The notes beneath the pieces were generated by a model, which ran no database searches, was not told the DNA's origin, and saw only the letters and a list, made by a program, of their open reading frames with translations. DNA of 64,000 nt from BOG-224 sp963783505 (GTDB lineage Bacteria; Acidobacteriota; Terriglobia; Bryobacterales; Bryobacteraceae), in the NCBI GenBank assembly GCA_963783505.1, contig CAWAOP010000049.1, positions 1-64,000 of the forward strand. The letters run 5' to 3'. The position numbers were made by a program, and so were the translations under genes. This document shows positions 26,009-35,632 of this stretch, piece by piece. Position 1 is the stretch's first letter; every line of letters starts with the position of its first letter.

Positions 26009-27802
26009 TTAGAAGATCAGATTGAGCCCGCCTCGGAAGCTGCGAGGCATTTCCACCAACAGGACGCTTTGGCCCCCCGCAACGGACAGGGGCAAGTATC
26101 CCTGCGCCAGCAGGTTGCGCAAATCGGCGGTCAACTCCACGCGGCACGGCCGTCCCGAAATCCCTGGCAGCGGCTGGCGGACATGTACGTTGAGGCCGGG
26201 TACGGGGCGCAATGGCTGGGTACTGTACAACTGTCCCGCCATGGTCCAGCGGTTGTCGGACCACTGGTAGCTGGCCGTAACCTGGGTCCCGATCCACGGG
26301 GCGGTTGCGTTGACCCGCGCCGTAGCCGACCGCTTGCGGCTCGCCTGAATCATCGAGCGAAGCTCATCCGGGCTGGAACTCATCAACTCCCGGTCGTCTA
26401 CCGCCAGGGCGCCGCTCGATCCCAAGATGATGGAGCCGCTCAGATTCTGGCCGACGTTCTGGGTCAGCGATGCGGTATACCCGAAGCTCCTGTAGTTCCC
26501 CGCGTCGAAGATGGAATTGCCGCTGAACAGATCCGGCAGCACATCCGTGCTTGCGTACATTCCATCCGGAGCCACCATGGTGAGAGCCGCATTACTGACG
26601 GACTCGCTGAACGCGGAACCTTCCACGGTACGCGATCCGAGCTTGCGACTGGCCGTCAACTCGAATTCCTCGCCGCGCTGGATCCTCGTTCGCGCATCGC
26701 GGAGCGAGATGCGGGGGAACATGCCCAGCGTGTTCAAGTCCTGCTGAAGCCCCGGATCGCCCGAAGCAGGCCCGGCCAGATCGGTCCGCGGGTTGCCGGA
26801 CGTAAAGGCGAACGCAATATTGGTGTTGGCGTCCGGCGAGTATTCGATCCGGGCATACGGGCTGAAATACGTCAGGCGATTGACGAAGGATACTGAATCG
26901 GCAGTGAGCCCGTACTGGACACTTACGCCTCGGGCTACCTCCAGCCGGTCATCGAAACTCGTGGACATGGCCCGGAGCATCGGCAGAAGCGCCGCTTCTT
27001 CGGAGCCTTGCGCCATCCTGCCAGGCATATCCAACTGGCGCACCGTCAGTGACACCCTGAGACCGTCGCCAGACGCGTTCCGCCGGTACTCCGTGCGGAA
27101 GGCCGAGGCCGGGATGCCGGGTTGTGCGCCCAATGCCAGATTCCCGCTAACCTCCAGCGTATTGTTGCCGAAAATGGATGTCGCCAGGGCGAAAGCCGCG
27201 CCCAGATCGGCGTCGTTCGCCGCCATGGAGACGGGGGCGTCCCCGCCTGAAACTCTGAGGATTCCGCGCGTGTCGGTGAATACGGAGGAGTGGCTGGGAG
27301 GCGCCGGCTTGGATGCGGCGCCGTCAAGAAAACGGAGAATGGGCCGCGTAGCGGGATCGCCCCGCAGCCCCCACTTCCAGTCCTCGGTCATCAGGCTCCC
27401 ATTTTCGACGGTGGGGTAGCCGAGTTGAATGGAGCTGAACAACGCGCTCAGGTTGACTGCGAGCAAGCTCCGCATCCCGGGCTGCACCATAATGTCCCTG
27501 CGGATCGCCGGGACAAATGCCGCCAGCGTCACTCGCACGGAATACAGGCTGGGAAACAGGCCGAAGAACCGGAATTCGCCGCGCTCGTTAGAGAGCGTTC
27601 GGCCTACGGGGTGCTGCTGCTGGTCGAAGAGGACAATCGCGGCGCCCATCTGCGGCACGCCGCCGCTGCCTGTCACCTTTCCAGCTATGACTCCCGAAAG
27701 TTGAACTGGATCGGCGGCTACTGCGGTACAAGGAACGACTGCGCTGGCCAGAGCCGCCACCACAATCGCCGCTCTTCTCTGCGTCCTTGCGAACATCCGC
27801 AA
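26009..27802 (-). CDS. Outer-membrane protein with N-terminal carboxypeptidase-regulatory domain
   Basis: The 597-residue protein has a signal peptide (to about residue 30), then a beta-sandwich carboxypeptidase-regulatory-like domain (GVIAGKVTGSGGVPQMGAAI, NERGEFRFFGLFPSLYSVRV) and a long beta-rich C-terminal part that ends in phenylalanine (GGLNLIF), as expected for an outer-membrane barrel. The Solibacter lineage carries many TonB-dependent-receptor-like proteins with this N-terminal domain, but they are usually about 1000 residues and have a plug; here a clear plug and TonB box are not visible. It may be a reduced barrel. It is followed downstream by a small helical protein and preceded by the GWxTD gene. 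Confidence 0.7.
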   Translation of the reverse strand: MRMFARTQRRAAIVVAALASAVVPCTAVAADPVQLSGVIAGKVTGSGGVPQMGAAIVLFDQQQHPVGRTLSNERGEFRFFGLFPSLYSVRVTLAAFVPAIRRDIMVQPGMRSLLAVNLSALFSSIQLGYPTVENGSLMTEDWKWGLRGDPATRPILRFLDGAASKPAPPSHSSVFTDTRGILRVSGGDAPVSMAANDADLGAAFALATSIFGNNTLEVSGNLALGAQPGIPASAFRTEYRRNASGDGLRVSLTVRQLDMPGRMAQGSEEAALLPMLRAMSTSFDDRLEVARGVSVQYGLTADSVSFVNRLTYFSPYARIEYSPDANTNIAFAFTSGNPRTDLAGPASGDPGLQQDLNTLGMFPRISLRDARTRIQRGEEFELTASRKLGSRTVEGSAFSESVSNAALTMVAPDGMYASTDVLPDLFSGNSIFDAGNYRSFGYTASLTQNVGQNLSGSIILGSSGALAVDDRELMSSSPDELRSMIQASRKRSATARVNATAPWIGTQVTASYQWSDNRWTMAGQLYSTQPLRPVPGLNVHVRQPLPGISGRPCRVELTADLRNLLAQGYLPLSVAGGQSVLLVEMPRSFRGGLNLIF

Positions 27803-27854
27803 CGTCCAACCCTAAGCGGGCCGCGCCCAAAGGCGTTCCGTTGCCCACCGTCTG

Positions 27855-29531
27855 TTAGGTTACCGTAAACGGAGCCGATTGGGTGACCTTCTGGTTTGAA
27901 ATCTTGTCGGTCACCGTCAGCCGGATCGTGTATTGGCCAGGGGAGAAGGTGCTCAGAGGCAGCAACTTCTGCACCGTGACCTGCGCCGCCGAAATGTTTG
28001 GAATCTGCGACAAATCCTCGGTATACGATATCACCTTTTCGTTGGAGCCATTCTTCAGCACCTCGTAAAGGACTTCCCCGGAAGGCTTGTGCGTGAGATC
28101 GTCCTGCCCGAAGTTGTACACCTTCATATAGATGCCGAGCTTCTCTTCCTTCTTGAACGTCTCGCCCACCCTCGGCCGCACCTTGGAACTGCCGATCACG
28201 AACTTAGCAGACGCGCCGGTCCCGATGTTCTTCATGGGAACCGCTTCGATTTGATCGGCGAGCACGAGCGTGCTGGAGGAGAGCTTGTCGGGATCCAGTT
28301 GCGGGACGTTCAGCGCCATCTGGTAGTTGGCGACCGTCCCGGCGACTATATCCTTCGCTACCACATTCAAACGGTGCTGGCCAGGCTTCAACGGCATAAC
28401 AGCCTGATACAGCGAACGCTGCTTGGCGTACTCCTGGAGCATCTCCGGGGGCGAGTTTATCGTAACCGTGTCCTCAAAATTGCCTTCTCGCCGCCGGCCC
28501 ACGGACGTAACGCGGCCGAGCAGGTCTATGACCGCCCTTTGCACGCCATCCTTGGACTCAAACTGCAAGTTCTTGTTCTGGAACTGTAGAGTGATGTTCG
28601 TCATCACCGACGCTTCCGTCACGGGGAAGTAGTCCACGCGGACATCCATCGGCAAGACGTTATAGGTGATGTGGGAGTTGACCATGGCGTCCAGATCCTT
28701 GAATTTGATCTGCGGGGCCATTTGCAGCTTGGTGAACTGATCCAACCGGTTGAACGGATTCATGGACTGCGTCATCTCGTCAACGGGCACGCCCAGGTTC
28801 GTTCCGTCGGTCCGAGTAAAGCGCTGGTCCTTGGTCATCTGACCCATCTGCTCGTAGTCCGTCAGACCGGCGTTCGGCACGTAGAGGAGAGCATCTTTTT
28901 CCGACGGGTCCATAGTCATGTGGAACTCGCCGGTCATCGTCGTGTCGACGAACTCGATGATGATGTTGGTGCCGATTCCGTCGATATAGCGATAGCGCCA
29001 CTGCTGGAACGGATACGTCGAGGTTTCGCCGCCGCCCTCTTCGCGGGGACGTTGGTAGGTGCCGCCCGAGGAATGGTCCTCGATTTCGTCCGGTGGCCCG
29101 TACTTGATGTAGATCATCCCGCGGTCGGTTCTCCAGCCCTCGATGCCCGAAGCATAATGCTCGTTGGCGTAAGCGATCCGGCGGTAGTGCTCTTCTTTGT
29201 ATTCGTTCTCGACGGTGTCCGGGGTAGGATCCCGGCGCAGCCAGAATTGCTCGATGAACTCCTCGCGTTCTTCGTCGGTCTGAAGCTTGGTGAACGCGGT
29301 GCGCTCCTCGTCGGTAATGATGTACTTAACGTCCTCGGTAAGCCACTTCCTGTAAGGAGTCTCGAGTTCCTTGCGGGCTCGCTCTTCCTGTTTCTTCTTC
29401 TGTTTTTCGGTAAGTGGCCTGGAAATGGTTTCTTGAGGCTGCTGCTGGTCGACGGGGTTCTGCTGGCCTGTCAAGAAGGCGCACAACGCCATCGCCGCCA
29501 CGTAAAAGACCGGAAATCGTAGGACGCGCAT
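27855..29531 (-). CDS. GWxTD domain-containing exported protein
   Basis: From ATG 29531 (GGGGAG about 11 bp upstream) the protein is 558 residues with a signal peptide (MRVLRFPVFYVAAMALCAF). The GWxTD-like motif appears as YRKWLTEDVKYIITDEE near residue 60, followed by FIEQFWLRRDPTPDT and MIYIKYGPPDEIEDH, the diagnostic pattern of this Acidobacteria-enriched family of unknown function. The C-terminal part has immunoglobulin-like beta segments. An in-frame ATG at 29576 would add 15 residues but has no ribosome-binding site. It shares strand with the downstream outer-membrane protein (52-bp gap). Confidence 0.88.
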   Translation of the reverse strand: MRVLRFPVFYVAAMALCAFLTGQQNPVDQQQPQETISRPLTEKQKKKQEERARKELETPYRKWLTEDVKYIITDEERTAFTKLQTDEEREEFIEQFWLRRDPTPDTVENEYKEEHYRRIAYANEHYASGIEGWRTDRGMIYIKYGPPDEIEDHSSGGTYQRPREEGGGETSTYPFQQWRYRYIDGIGTNIIIEFVDTTMTGEFHMTMDPSEKDALLYVPNAGLTDYEQMGQMTKDQRFTRTDGTNLGVPVDEMTQSMNPFNRLDQFTKLQMAPQIKFKDLDAMVNSHITYNVLPMDVRVDYFPVTEASVMTNITLQFQNKNLQFESKDGVQRAVIDLLGRVTSVGRRREGNFEDTVTINSPPEMLQEYAKQRSLYQAVMPLKPGQHRLNVVAKDIVAGTVANYQMALNVPQLDPDKLSSSTLVLADQIEAVPMKNIGTGASAKFVIGSSKVRPRVGETFKKEEKLGIYMKVYNFGQDDLTHKPSGEVLYEVLKNGSNEKVISYTEDLSQIPNISAAQVTVQKLLPLSTFSPGQYTIRLTVTDKISNQKVTQSAPFTVT

Positions 29532-29747
29532 ACGGCTCGCGGCTCCCCTATTCGGAATCGATGTGCTGTTAACCATTGTATGCCGCTCAGCCGGGTGGGT
29601 CAATCCGTGAACCGGGGCCACAGGTGTGCCCCCGCCGATTGAATCTGGATCCCCGCATTTGGGCGGGGTCAAAGGTGGCGGAATTGACGGGGGCAGCCTT
29701 GCTCCACCCGCCCCCTTGGCCAGTATGCCCGGCCTGAGCAAACGGCG

Positions 29748-29918
29748 TTATCGAGAAGCCTCGGCGTGAGCCAAGACGCCGGACCTCAAGGCGAACCTCA
29801 GACTGTGCGTGATCCGGTTCGCCTTGTCCAGGCGGCCCTTGATCCGGCGGACGAGAGCGATCACGATTATGTCTCCGAGCGCCAGGACGGCGAGAATCAA
29901 CGCGGTGGCTGCATCCAT
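29748..29918 (-). CDS. Possible small single-helix membrane protein
   Basis: A 56-residue frame from ATG 29918 begins MDAATALILAVLALGDIIVI followed by ALVRRIKGRLDK, a plausible transmembrane helix with a basic cytoplasmic flank. No good ribosome-binding site is seen (GAGGG lies only 1-2 bp from the ATG), and an in-frame ATG at 29948 is no better. The flanking 29577-29747 and 29949-30050 hold nothing recognisable. Uncertain. Confidence 0.35.
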   Translation of the reverse strand: MDAATALILAVLALGDIIVIALVRRIKGRLDKANRITHSLRFALRSGVLAHAEASR

Positions 29919-30050
29919 GCCCTCATTCCAGCACTCTCCGGCTACCATGGCTAGGGAGGGTGGGTACCAGCCCAGTAACGGGACTTTGGCGCCAGAAACA
30001 GGACCTCGGGCCCGGCTGGGGCCTCTGGAACGGCCTGCTCGCCCGCGCAG

Positions 30051-31088
30051 CTACAGAGAGCCTCGCGCAAACAGGCACATCGCCAATCCATCCAACAGGT
30101 TGAAAGGAAATTGCCCGGTGGTGTAGTGCGCGCAGGGAAGGGTCAAGGTCCGATGCGGCAACCCCAGCCGGCGGAAACTGCCAACCACCTGCCGGGAGTA
30201 CTCGGGAAGAAAACTGGTATCGTACCTAGCCCAGACCAGCAGACTGCGGAGTTCCGACCCGGGTATCCGTTTCAAATAGGATGCCGGACTGATCACGGAC
30301 CAATAGGCGCGCAGCTCGTCCTGCGTGACGCCCGTCTCCAGGCCATGCCGCACGTGTTGGGTCGCCATGCCCGTCCAGACCACGTCGGAAAAGTACATGG
30401 AAACGTGGTTGAAGATGCCAACCCTGACCCGCCGGTCATGCGCCGCCGCGATAAAAGCCACGCACGAACCGAGGCTGGTCCCCAGAATCCCCAGCCGGCG
30501 GTAACCGCGCCGCTCCAACCAGTCCAGGCAGGCTCGGACATCGATCACCGACTGGCGGCAGGCATGGACGGTCCGGCCGACATTGCTCGAGACTTGATAA
30601 TCGGCGCGCTGCAATTCCGGCGGCATGCGTTCGGCATGATACGGCATGGTCATTCGCAATGCGCTGATTCCAAATCGATTCAGTAATCGGGCGAGGGCCA
30701 GGTGGCCATCCGGCCCGGCGTTCCATTGGGGCAGAACCACCAGGGCGCGTCCACGGTCGTCCGGGGCAGGAGACCAGGCCGCGTGAACCGAATCGTTCTC
30801 GGGGATTCCGGACGGAGCGGCGCTTTGAAACTTCAGATGGTTTTGATCCAAGGCATAGTCCGCCACCGGGTCATAGGCAAAAAACCTGTCGGAGTCGGCC
30901 AGCGCTTCCGAAGCGAAGGCGGAGACAACGCGGCGTTCGTCCCCCGACGGCTCCGCCGGAACCTTCGGGAATGGAATCCGCTTGAGCCAGTCAACGCCCC
31001 ACTCGAAGGGCCTCACAATCCGGTTCTTATCGCGTGAAGCGAGATCTCGCTCCCATCTGTCAATCCATCGGGCGTAAAGTCCTGGCAT
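30051..31088 (-). CDS. Alpha/beta hydrolase superfamily protein
   Basis: The 345-residue protein has a nucleophile elbow GTSLGSC (serine near residue 200), a preceding strand RRLGILGTS, a helix-rich N-terminal lid of about 110 residues, and a late histidine in LPCAHYTTGQFPF that would complete the triad. ALVVLPQWNAGPDGH at about residue 116 matches the first core strand and oxyanion region. No signal peptide is present. The substrate is unknown. It is divergent from the MFS gene across 259 bp in which I see no further feature. Confidence 0.75.
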   Translation of the reverse strand: MPGLYARWIDRWERDLASRDKNRIVRPFEWGVDWLKRIPFPKVPAEPSGDERRVVSAFASEALADSDRFFAYDPVADYALDQNHLKFQSAAPSGIPENDSVHAAWSPAPDDRGRALVVLPQWNAGPDGHLALARLLNRFGISALRMTMPYHAERMPPELQRADYQVSSNVGRTVHACRQSVIDVRACLDWLERRGYRRLGILGTSLGSCVAFIAAAHDRRVRVGIFNHVSMYFSDVVWTGMATQHVRHGLETGVTQDELRAYWSVISPASYLKRIPGSELRSLLVWARYDTSFLPEYSRQVVGSFRRLGLPHRTLTLPCAHYTTGQFPFNLLDGLAMCLFARGSL

Positions 31089-31347
31089 TGGAGGGAAGGG
31101 CCTGCGCTAAAACAACCGTCACTGGGACCAGGATTCCAGTCTATCGAAAAAGAAAATGTCCCGCGCCGGTGGGTGGACCGAAGCGGGACCGATGGCCGAT
31201 CGGGAGGCGACCCGCCGAAAACGAAACGTAACCGTCCCCCTTCATAGGCCATGGCACATCAAGTTCCAGACTCAACACACTGAAAACAAAACACGGGGCC
31301 GGCGGTCGCTCCGGTTTTTCGTAGCCGCCGATACGCAAACTGGAAGC

Positions 31348-32583
31348 ATGGCCACCGGCGGAGTCACGGCAGGTTACAATCGACTCGTGATCCCCGGTCC
31401 TGCAGGAACCGTCGGCCAGCCATCGGAAGGCGAGAGGTCGAACTGCGCCCTGGCCGGTTTCATGCTCTCGGGTTTCCTGCTCGCTTTCCCGGGCGCCATC
31501 TTGCCGGCATGGGGTGCATACCGCGACCAGCAGGATTTCTCGGTCGTCGGCAGCTACTTTCTGTGTTTGGCGGTCGGCTTGGTGGCCGCATATAAGCCCG
31601 CGCGCATTCTGATCGGGAAGAAGGGAGTTCCGTTCCTCCTGGTGACCGGCTGCGGCCTATCCTGCGCGGCCTTGCTCTGGCTGGCTTGGTTTTCGCCTCC
31701 GGCTTCGGATTGGATGCGCGCTCTCGGCTTGGCCGTCATGGGGCTGGGAGCCGGGCTCGTGAATACCGGTCTATTCCACGCAATCGACGCCTGCTACCAG
31801 GCCGACGCATCCGGCACGATCATCCGCGGCGGCATGTGGTACGGATTGGGTTGCCTGGTCGTCACGGTAGTCGCGCTTGGTTCCCTGGCCAACGTCACGG
31901 TGACGGTGGCTTCGATGGCTGCGGCGCCGGCGCTCTTCGCGGTCCTGTACTCCCGGATATCTTTCGGCCCGGTCCGCCGCGCCGCCCAGCCGACGTTACG
32001 CCAGTCTCTGGAGGACTTCCGCAGCCCCGGCGCCATACTGTTCGCCCTGGCCCTTTTTTTCCAGTTCGGTAATGAATGGGCCGTGGCAGGCTGGCTTCCG
32101 CTGTTTCTGATTCACCGCGTGGGCATGTCGCCGTTTGATGCGCTCATCGTTCTGGGGCTCTACTGGCTGTTCCTGATGACCGGGCGGCTGATCGGCATCG
32201 CGATCCTCCCCCGCTTCAGGCACGGCCGGCTCTTGCTCGGCAGCGTCGTCCTGGCGATTTTCGGCTGCCTCATCCTGTACTTTACAAAGACCGGTTTCGG
32301 CGCGGTGTCCGGGGCGTTCTTCCTGGGCGCCGGCTACGCCAGTATTTATCCGCTTCTGACCGAGGCGATCGGCCGACGCTTTCACTACTACCACCCCGGA
32401 GTCTTCAACGGTATTTTCTCCCTAGCTATTCTCGGGGCGCTGCTGGCGCCGGCCACGCTTGGCTACGCCGCCGCGGTGCATTCGAACATCGGCGTCGTGA
32501 TCACGATTCCTTTGATAGGGAGTTGTATAGTGATGCTCCTGATTCTCTCGATTTGGATCGAGGCGAAGGCGACCGGAAGATGA
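31348..32583 (+). CDS. Major facilitator superfamily transporter
   Basis: The 411-residue protein has about twelve hydrophobic segments, the first beginning GFMLSGFLLAFPGAI and the later ones LFLMTGRLIGIAILP and SAILGALLAPATLG-like stretches. The overall layout fits the FucP/sugar-porter type of MFS. The frame extends upstream, but ATG 31348 or GTG 31387 are the only starts near the first helix. Its stop overlaps the start of the downstream carboxypeptidase (ATGA), so the two are coupled. The substrate is unknown; coupling to a peptidoglycan enzyme hints at a muropeptide or sugar, an inference only. Confidence 0.85.
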   Translation: MATGGVTAGYNRLVIPGPAGTVGQPSEGERSNCALAGFMLSGFLLAFPGAILPAWGAYRDQQDFSVVGSYFLCLAVGLVAAYKPARILIGKKGVPFLLVTGCGLSCAALLWLAWFSPPASDWMRALGLAVMGLGAGLVNTGLFHAIDACYQADASGTIIRGGMWYGLGCLVVTVVALGSLANVTVTVASMAAAPALFAVLYSRISFGPVRRAAQPTLRQSLEDFRSPGAILFALALFFQFGNEWAVAGWLPLFLIHRVGMSPFDALIVLGLYWLFLMTGRLIGIAILPRFRHGRLLLGSVVLAIFGCLILYFTKTGFGAVSGAFFLGAGYASIYPLLTEAIGRRFHYYHPGVFNGIFSLAILGALLAPATLGYAAAVHSNIGVVITIPLIGSCIVMLLILSIWIEAKATGR

Positions 32584-34089
32584 CTCGGCGCGCCGTTGCT
32601 CTAGGGGCCGTCTTGGCCTGCGCGCTGATCCCGGCGCGCGAGGCCCGCGCCGCCGATCTTCCCCGGGAGATCCCGCGCATCCTGTCCGCATCGGCTCCCG
32701 CGAAAGCGGCGTTCTGGGGAATCCAGATCGTCGATCTATCGAACGGCCGGACGCTCTACGAACTGAATCCCGGCAAGTTGTTTGTGCCCGCTTCGAATAC
32801 CAAGTTGTTTACCGGCGCACTGGCGCTCACGCGCCTGGGCGGCGGCTTCACGTTTCAGACTCGTATTCTGGCCGGCGCCGCGCCGGATGCCGATGGGCGC
32901 ATCCACGGTCCGCTGATCCTTGCCGGCGGCGGCGACCCAAATCTCTCCGGCCGGACACTTCCGTACAAGGCCAACTCGCCGCCCGGCAATTCGCTGGCTG
33001 CCATTGAGGAGTCTGGCCGCGCAAATCGCCGCGCGCGGCGTGAAAGAAATCGATGGCGACGTCATCGGAGACGATACCTGGTACGTCTGGGAACCTTATG
33101 CGGAGGGCTGGGCCATAGACGACCCGCAGTACGACTATGGCGCCCCGGTCTCGGCTCTTTCCGTGAACGACAACACCGTCACGCTGACCGCGCGCCCCGG
33201 CGCTCGCGCGGGCGATTTGGCTCAGATCGTCCTTGACCCGGCGCTGGAATACTACACGGTCGAGAACCGCGTACTTACCGCCGCGGCCGGGGGCCCGAGC
33301 CGAATCTCGTTCGATCGGGAACCCGGAAGCCTGCAGCTCCGCCTTTGGGGAACCATCCCGCTGACTGATGGCGGCCATTCGATGGCGCTAGGCGTCGAGG
33401 ACCCGGCGCGGTTCGCGGCAATGGCATTGCGTGAGGCCTTAATGGCGCGCGGCGTCCGTGTCGTGGGCGAAGCGCTGGCTCGCCATCTGTATCCGAATGA
33501 AGTCACGGATCTGAAGCAAGCCCAGCCGGCTGCGGAGCCGTCCCGAATCGAGCTTGGGAGGCGCACTTCCGCTCCTCTGGTGGAAGATTTGCGTGCGGCG
33601 CTGAAGGAAAGCCTCAATCTCCACGCGGAGATGGCGCTGCGGGCGGTGGGCCGCGCCCGGCGGGGCATAGGGAGCCGTGAGGCCGGATTGGAGGAGATGG
33701 GCGCGTTTCTCGGGGAAGCCGGTATCGGGAAAGACGCCGTCGAACTCTACGACGGATCGGGCCTCGCGCGGCTCAACCTGGTCAGCCCTTCCGCCGTGGT
33801 TGGGCTGTTGCGCTACATGTACCGGTCACCCGCGCGCGACGACTGGATTTCCCTGCTCCCAATCGGAGCGCAGGACGGCACCTTGATCGGCCGGTTCAAG
33901 GACAGCGCGGCCGCGGGGCGGATTTTCGCCAAGACCGGGACTCTCACGCATGCGAGCGCGATCTCCGGCTACGCGCGGCGTCCGGGCGGCGGCATGATCG
34001 CATTCTCCGTTCTCGTAAACAATTACGCCGCCCCGGTGTCCGCCATCCGTAGCATAATGGACCGCATTTGTACTCTAATGGTAGAGTAG
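32580..34089 (+). CDS. dacB: D-Ala-D-Ala carboxypeptidase/endopeptidase (PBP4 family), frameshifted
   Basis: A periplasmic class C penicillin-binding protein of about 502 residues in two frames. The signal peptide ends near AREARA; the SxxK motif is S-N-T-K in PASNTKLFTG, the SxN motif is in ESLNLHAEMAL and the KTG motif is in AKTGTLTHAS. After SLAAIEE the frame changes at about 33012; dropping one T in GAGGAGTCTGGCC gives EELAAQIAARGVKEIDG. PBP4 enzymes trim or cleave peptidoglycan cross-links during growth. It starts inside the MFS stop codon. FmdB follows 18 bp later. Confidence 0.9.
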
Positions 34090-34107
34090 GGGTCCAGCCA
34101 AACAGAA

Positions 34108-34341
34108 ATGCCTATTTTCGAATACTCGTGTGAAGACTGCGGAGCGAAATTCGAGCGCCTGGTGCGCAACGCGCCGGACGCTCCGGAGCTTGCGTGCCCT
34201 TCCTGCGGCGAGACCCATCTGAAGCAGGAGTTCTCCACCTTCGCGCCACGCGCGAACGGTATTTCCAAACCCGCCGCCGCTCCGCCTTGCGCGAATGGCG
34301 GATGCTGCCAGCCCGGCATGTGCGGGATGAACTTCGACTGA
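34108..34341 (+). CDS. FmdB-family zinc ribbon protein
   Basis: The 77-residue protein has the FmdB signature MPIFEYSCEDCG with zinc ligands Cys8, Cys11, Cys30 and Cys33 (CPSCGE). The tail is Cys/Gly-rich (CANGGCCQPGMCGM), giving a second possible metal site. The family is widespread and poorly characterised; many members are annotated as putative regulatory proteins. Its gene ends immediately before a palindromic repeat and converges on the beta-barrel gene. Confidence 0.88.
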   Translation: MPIFEYSCEDCGAKFERLVRNAPDAPELACPSCGETHLKQEFSTFAPRANGISKPAAAPPCANGGCCQPGMCGMNFD

Positions 34342-34344
34342 GTA

Positions 34345-34373
34345 GGACAGGCCATCGCTTTGTGTGGCCTGTC
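34345..34373 (+). repeat. Palindromic repeat (GGACAGGCCA hairpin), copy 2
   Basis: GGACAGGCCATCG and TGTGGCCTGTC form a 9-bp stem around a CTTTG loop. It matches the copy at 20558-20586 (read on the minus strand) at all but about three positions. It starts 3 bp after the FmdB stop codon, in the gap before the converging beta-barrel gene. Confidence 0.7.
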
Positions 34374-34450
34374 GAGCCCACCAGCAGGCACGCCCTCGGC
34401 AGCACCCACGCCCGCCGAAAGACGACGAAAACCGATCGTCTGCCCCACTT

Positions 34451-35050
34451 TCAGAACGTAATCCCCACCAACAACTCCGCCTGATTCTGGTTTCCCTTGA
34501 CCAGGCTGAGCGGATCTACCAGCCGTGACGAACCCCAGTGCGTGTACCGGATCTCCGGCGCCAGGTGGAAAACATGGAGATTCACGTCCAACCCGCCGCC
34601 CATCACAAATCCCTTAGTGGATTGGCCGCTTGGAGCCGAGTTGGATAGCCCCACCTTGCTGGTAATTGTTTGGGTGAGCCCGCTTAGAGTATCGAAGGCG
34701 TAGCCGGCATCCAGATAGGGCCGCGCCACCGCTCCGGGGAACTTGTACTTCAGCATCAGTGGGAATTCGAACCCGTTGGCGGTGACGCTCTGACCGACGG
34801 ACGAGGTCGAACTCCCGCCGTAACTCATGCGGCGGTACAGGGCGTCCAGTTCGACGCTTAGACCCACGGGGAGTTTGAGTTCCAGGGATGGCCCCACGAT
34901 GTAGTGTTTCGCATCCGAGCTAAAGCTGAAACTCTGGCTGCTCACCGCGGAGAAGAAATCCGTAAGCGGGATGCCGCCTTTGACGCCAAAGTTAAAAGGC
35001 CCGGCGGCGGACGTGCCGGCGCAAAGTAGGAGTAATGCCCATGCTCGCAT
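34451..35050 (-). CDS. Outer-membrane beta-barrel protein (porin-like)
   Basis: The 199-residue protein has a signal peptide (MRAWALLLLCAGTSAAGPFN) and then alternating-polarity beta strands (FNFGVKGGIPLTDFF, SVELDALYRRMSYGGSS, ARPYLDAGYAFDTLSG, HLAPEIRYTHWG), ending in phenylalanine (ELLVGITF). This is the OMP_b-brl / PorT-like eight-stranded barrel pattern. No function beyond an outer-membrane location can be stated. It converges on FmdB and is preceded by a short membrane-protein gene on the same strand. Confidence 0.82.
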   Translation of the reverse strand: MRAWALLLLCAGTSAAGPFNFGVKGGIPLTDFFSAVSSQSFSFSSDAKHYIVGPSLELKLPVGLSVELDALYRRMSYGGSSTSSVGQSVTANGFEFPLMLKYKFPGAVARPYLDAGYAFDTLSGLTQTITSKVGLSNSAPSGQSTKGFVMGGGLDVNLHVFHLAPEIRYTHWGSSRLVDPLSLVKGNQNQAELLVGITF

Positions 35051-35112
35051 AACTCAATCATACGAGTAATGCGGCCAGACGGTTTCCAACGGCGCGGAGC
35101 GCGCCGGAGATG

Positions 35113-35259
35113 CTAACTGCGCCCCACGGTGGTGGCCGGAGCGGCCGGAGGCCCGGATGTGTGTCCGGCGGGCATGATCCGTCGCAGCATTTCCAGCGGG
35201 ACGCTCAGGAAGCCCGCGATGGCTCCGAAAACCAGCATGCGTAACAGATATCGGTTCAC
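35113..35259 (-). CDS. Tiny membrane protein with GTG start
   Basis: A 48-residue frame begins with GTG at 35259, preceded on the minus strand by GAGGAGGGATT, one of the strongest ribosome-binding sites in the window. The product starts (M)NRYLLRMLVFGAIAGFLSVP, a single probable membrane helix, and ends with a Pro/Ala tail (GPPAAPATTVGRS). I do not recognise a family. It lies upstream of the beta-barrel gene on the same strand (62-bp gap) and may be cotranscribed. Confidence 0.6.
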   Translation of the reverse strand: MNRYLLRMLVFGAIAGFLSVPLEMLRRIMPAGHTSGPPAAPATTVGRS

Positions 35260-35632
35260 AATCCCTCCTCAATCTCCGAGGCGCCTGTGGAAGTGGGGGT
35301 CATCCCAGGACCTCGCTACCGCGGTCCCTCCGGGTCGCGCTTCCACCATGTGACAATTCCCCCTGCTTCCGTTTTACGGGTGGAACCGTTACTAGACGGT
35401 GAATTCGAGGTTAGAAGTTCTTGAAGGGCCCCACGAACTTCTCTTCGGGAAAGTCCGTCACCGCACTCAAGCCGCTAGATCGGAGAGGGCCGCCCCCGTC
35501 TCGTTGCGTTTCTTGTGCCAAGCCCAAAAACGCGAGTCGGAACTCCGAAACCTAGATTTAGCCGGAGTGTAACCAAATCGAAGCGCTGCGGGTGCTAACT
35601 AAGTATCTGCGCAGGCTCCGCGACTTCCCGGC
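35260..35632. other. 373-bp intergenic region before the glycosyltransferase gene
   Basis: No gene is seen. It must carry the promoters for the divergent tiny membrane protein and the glycosyltransferase. One inverted repeat, GAAGTTC at 35414-35420 with GAACTTC at 35435-35441, brackets a GGGCCCC centre; its role is unknown. Confidence 0.4.
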
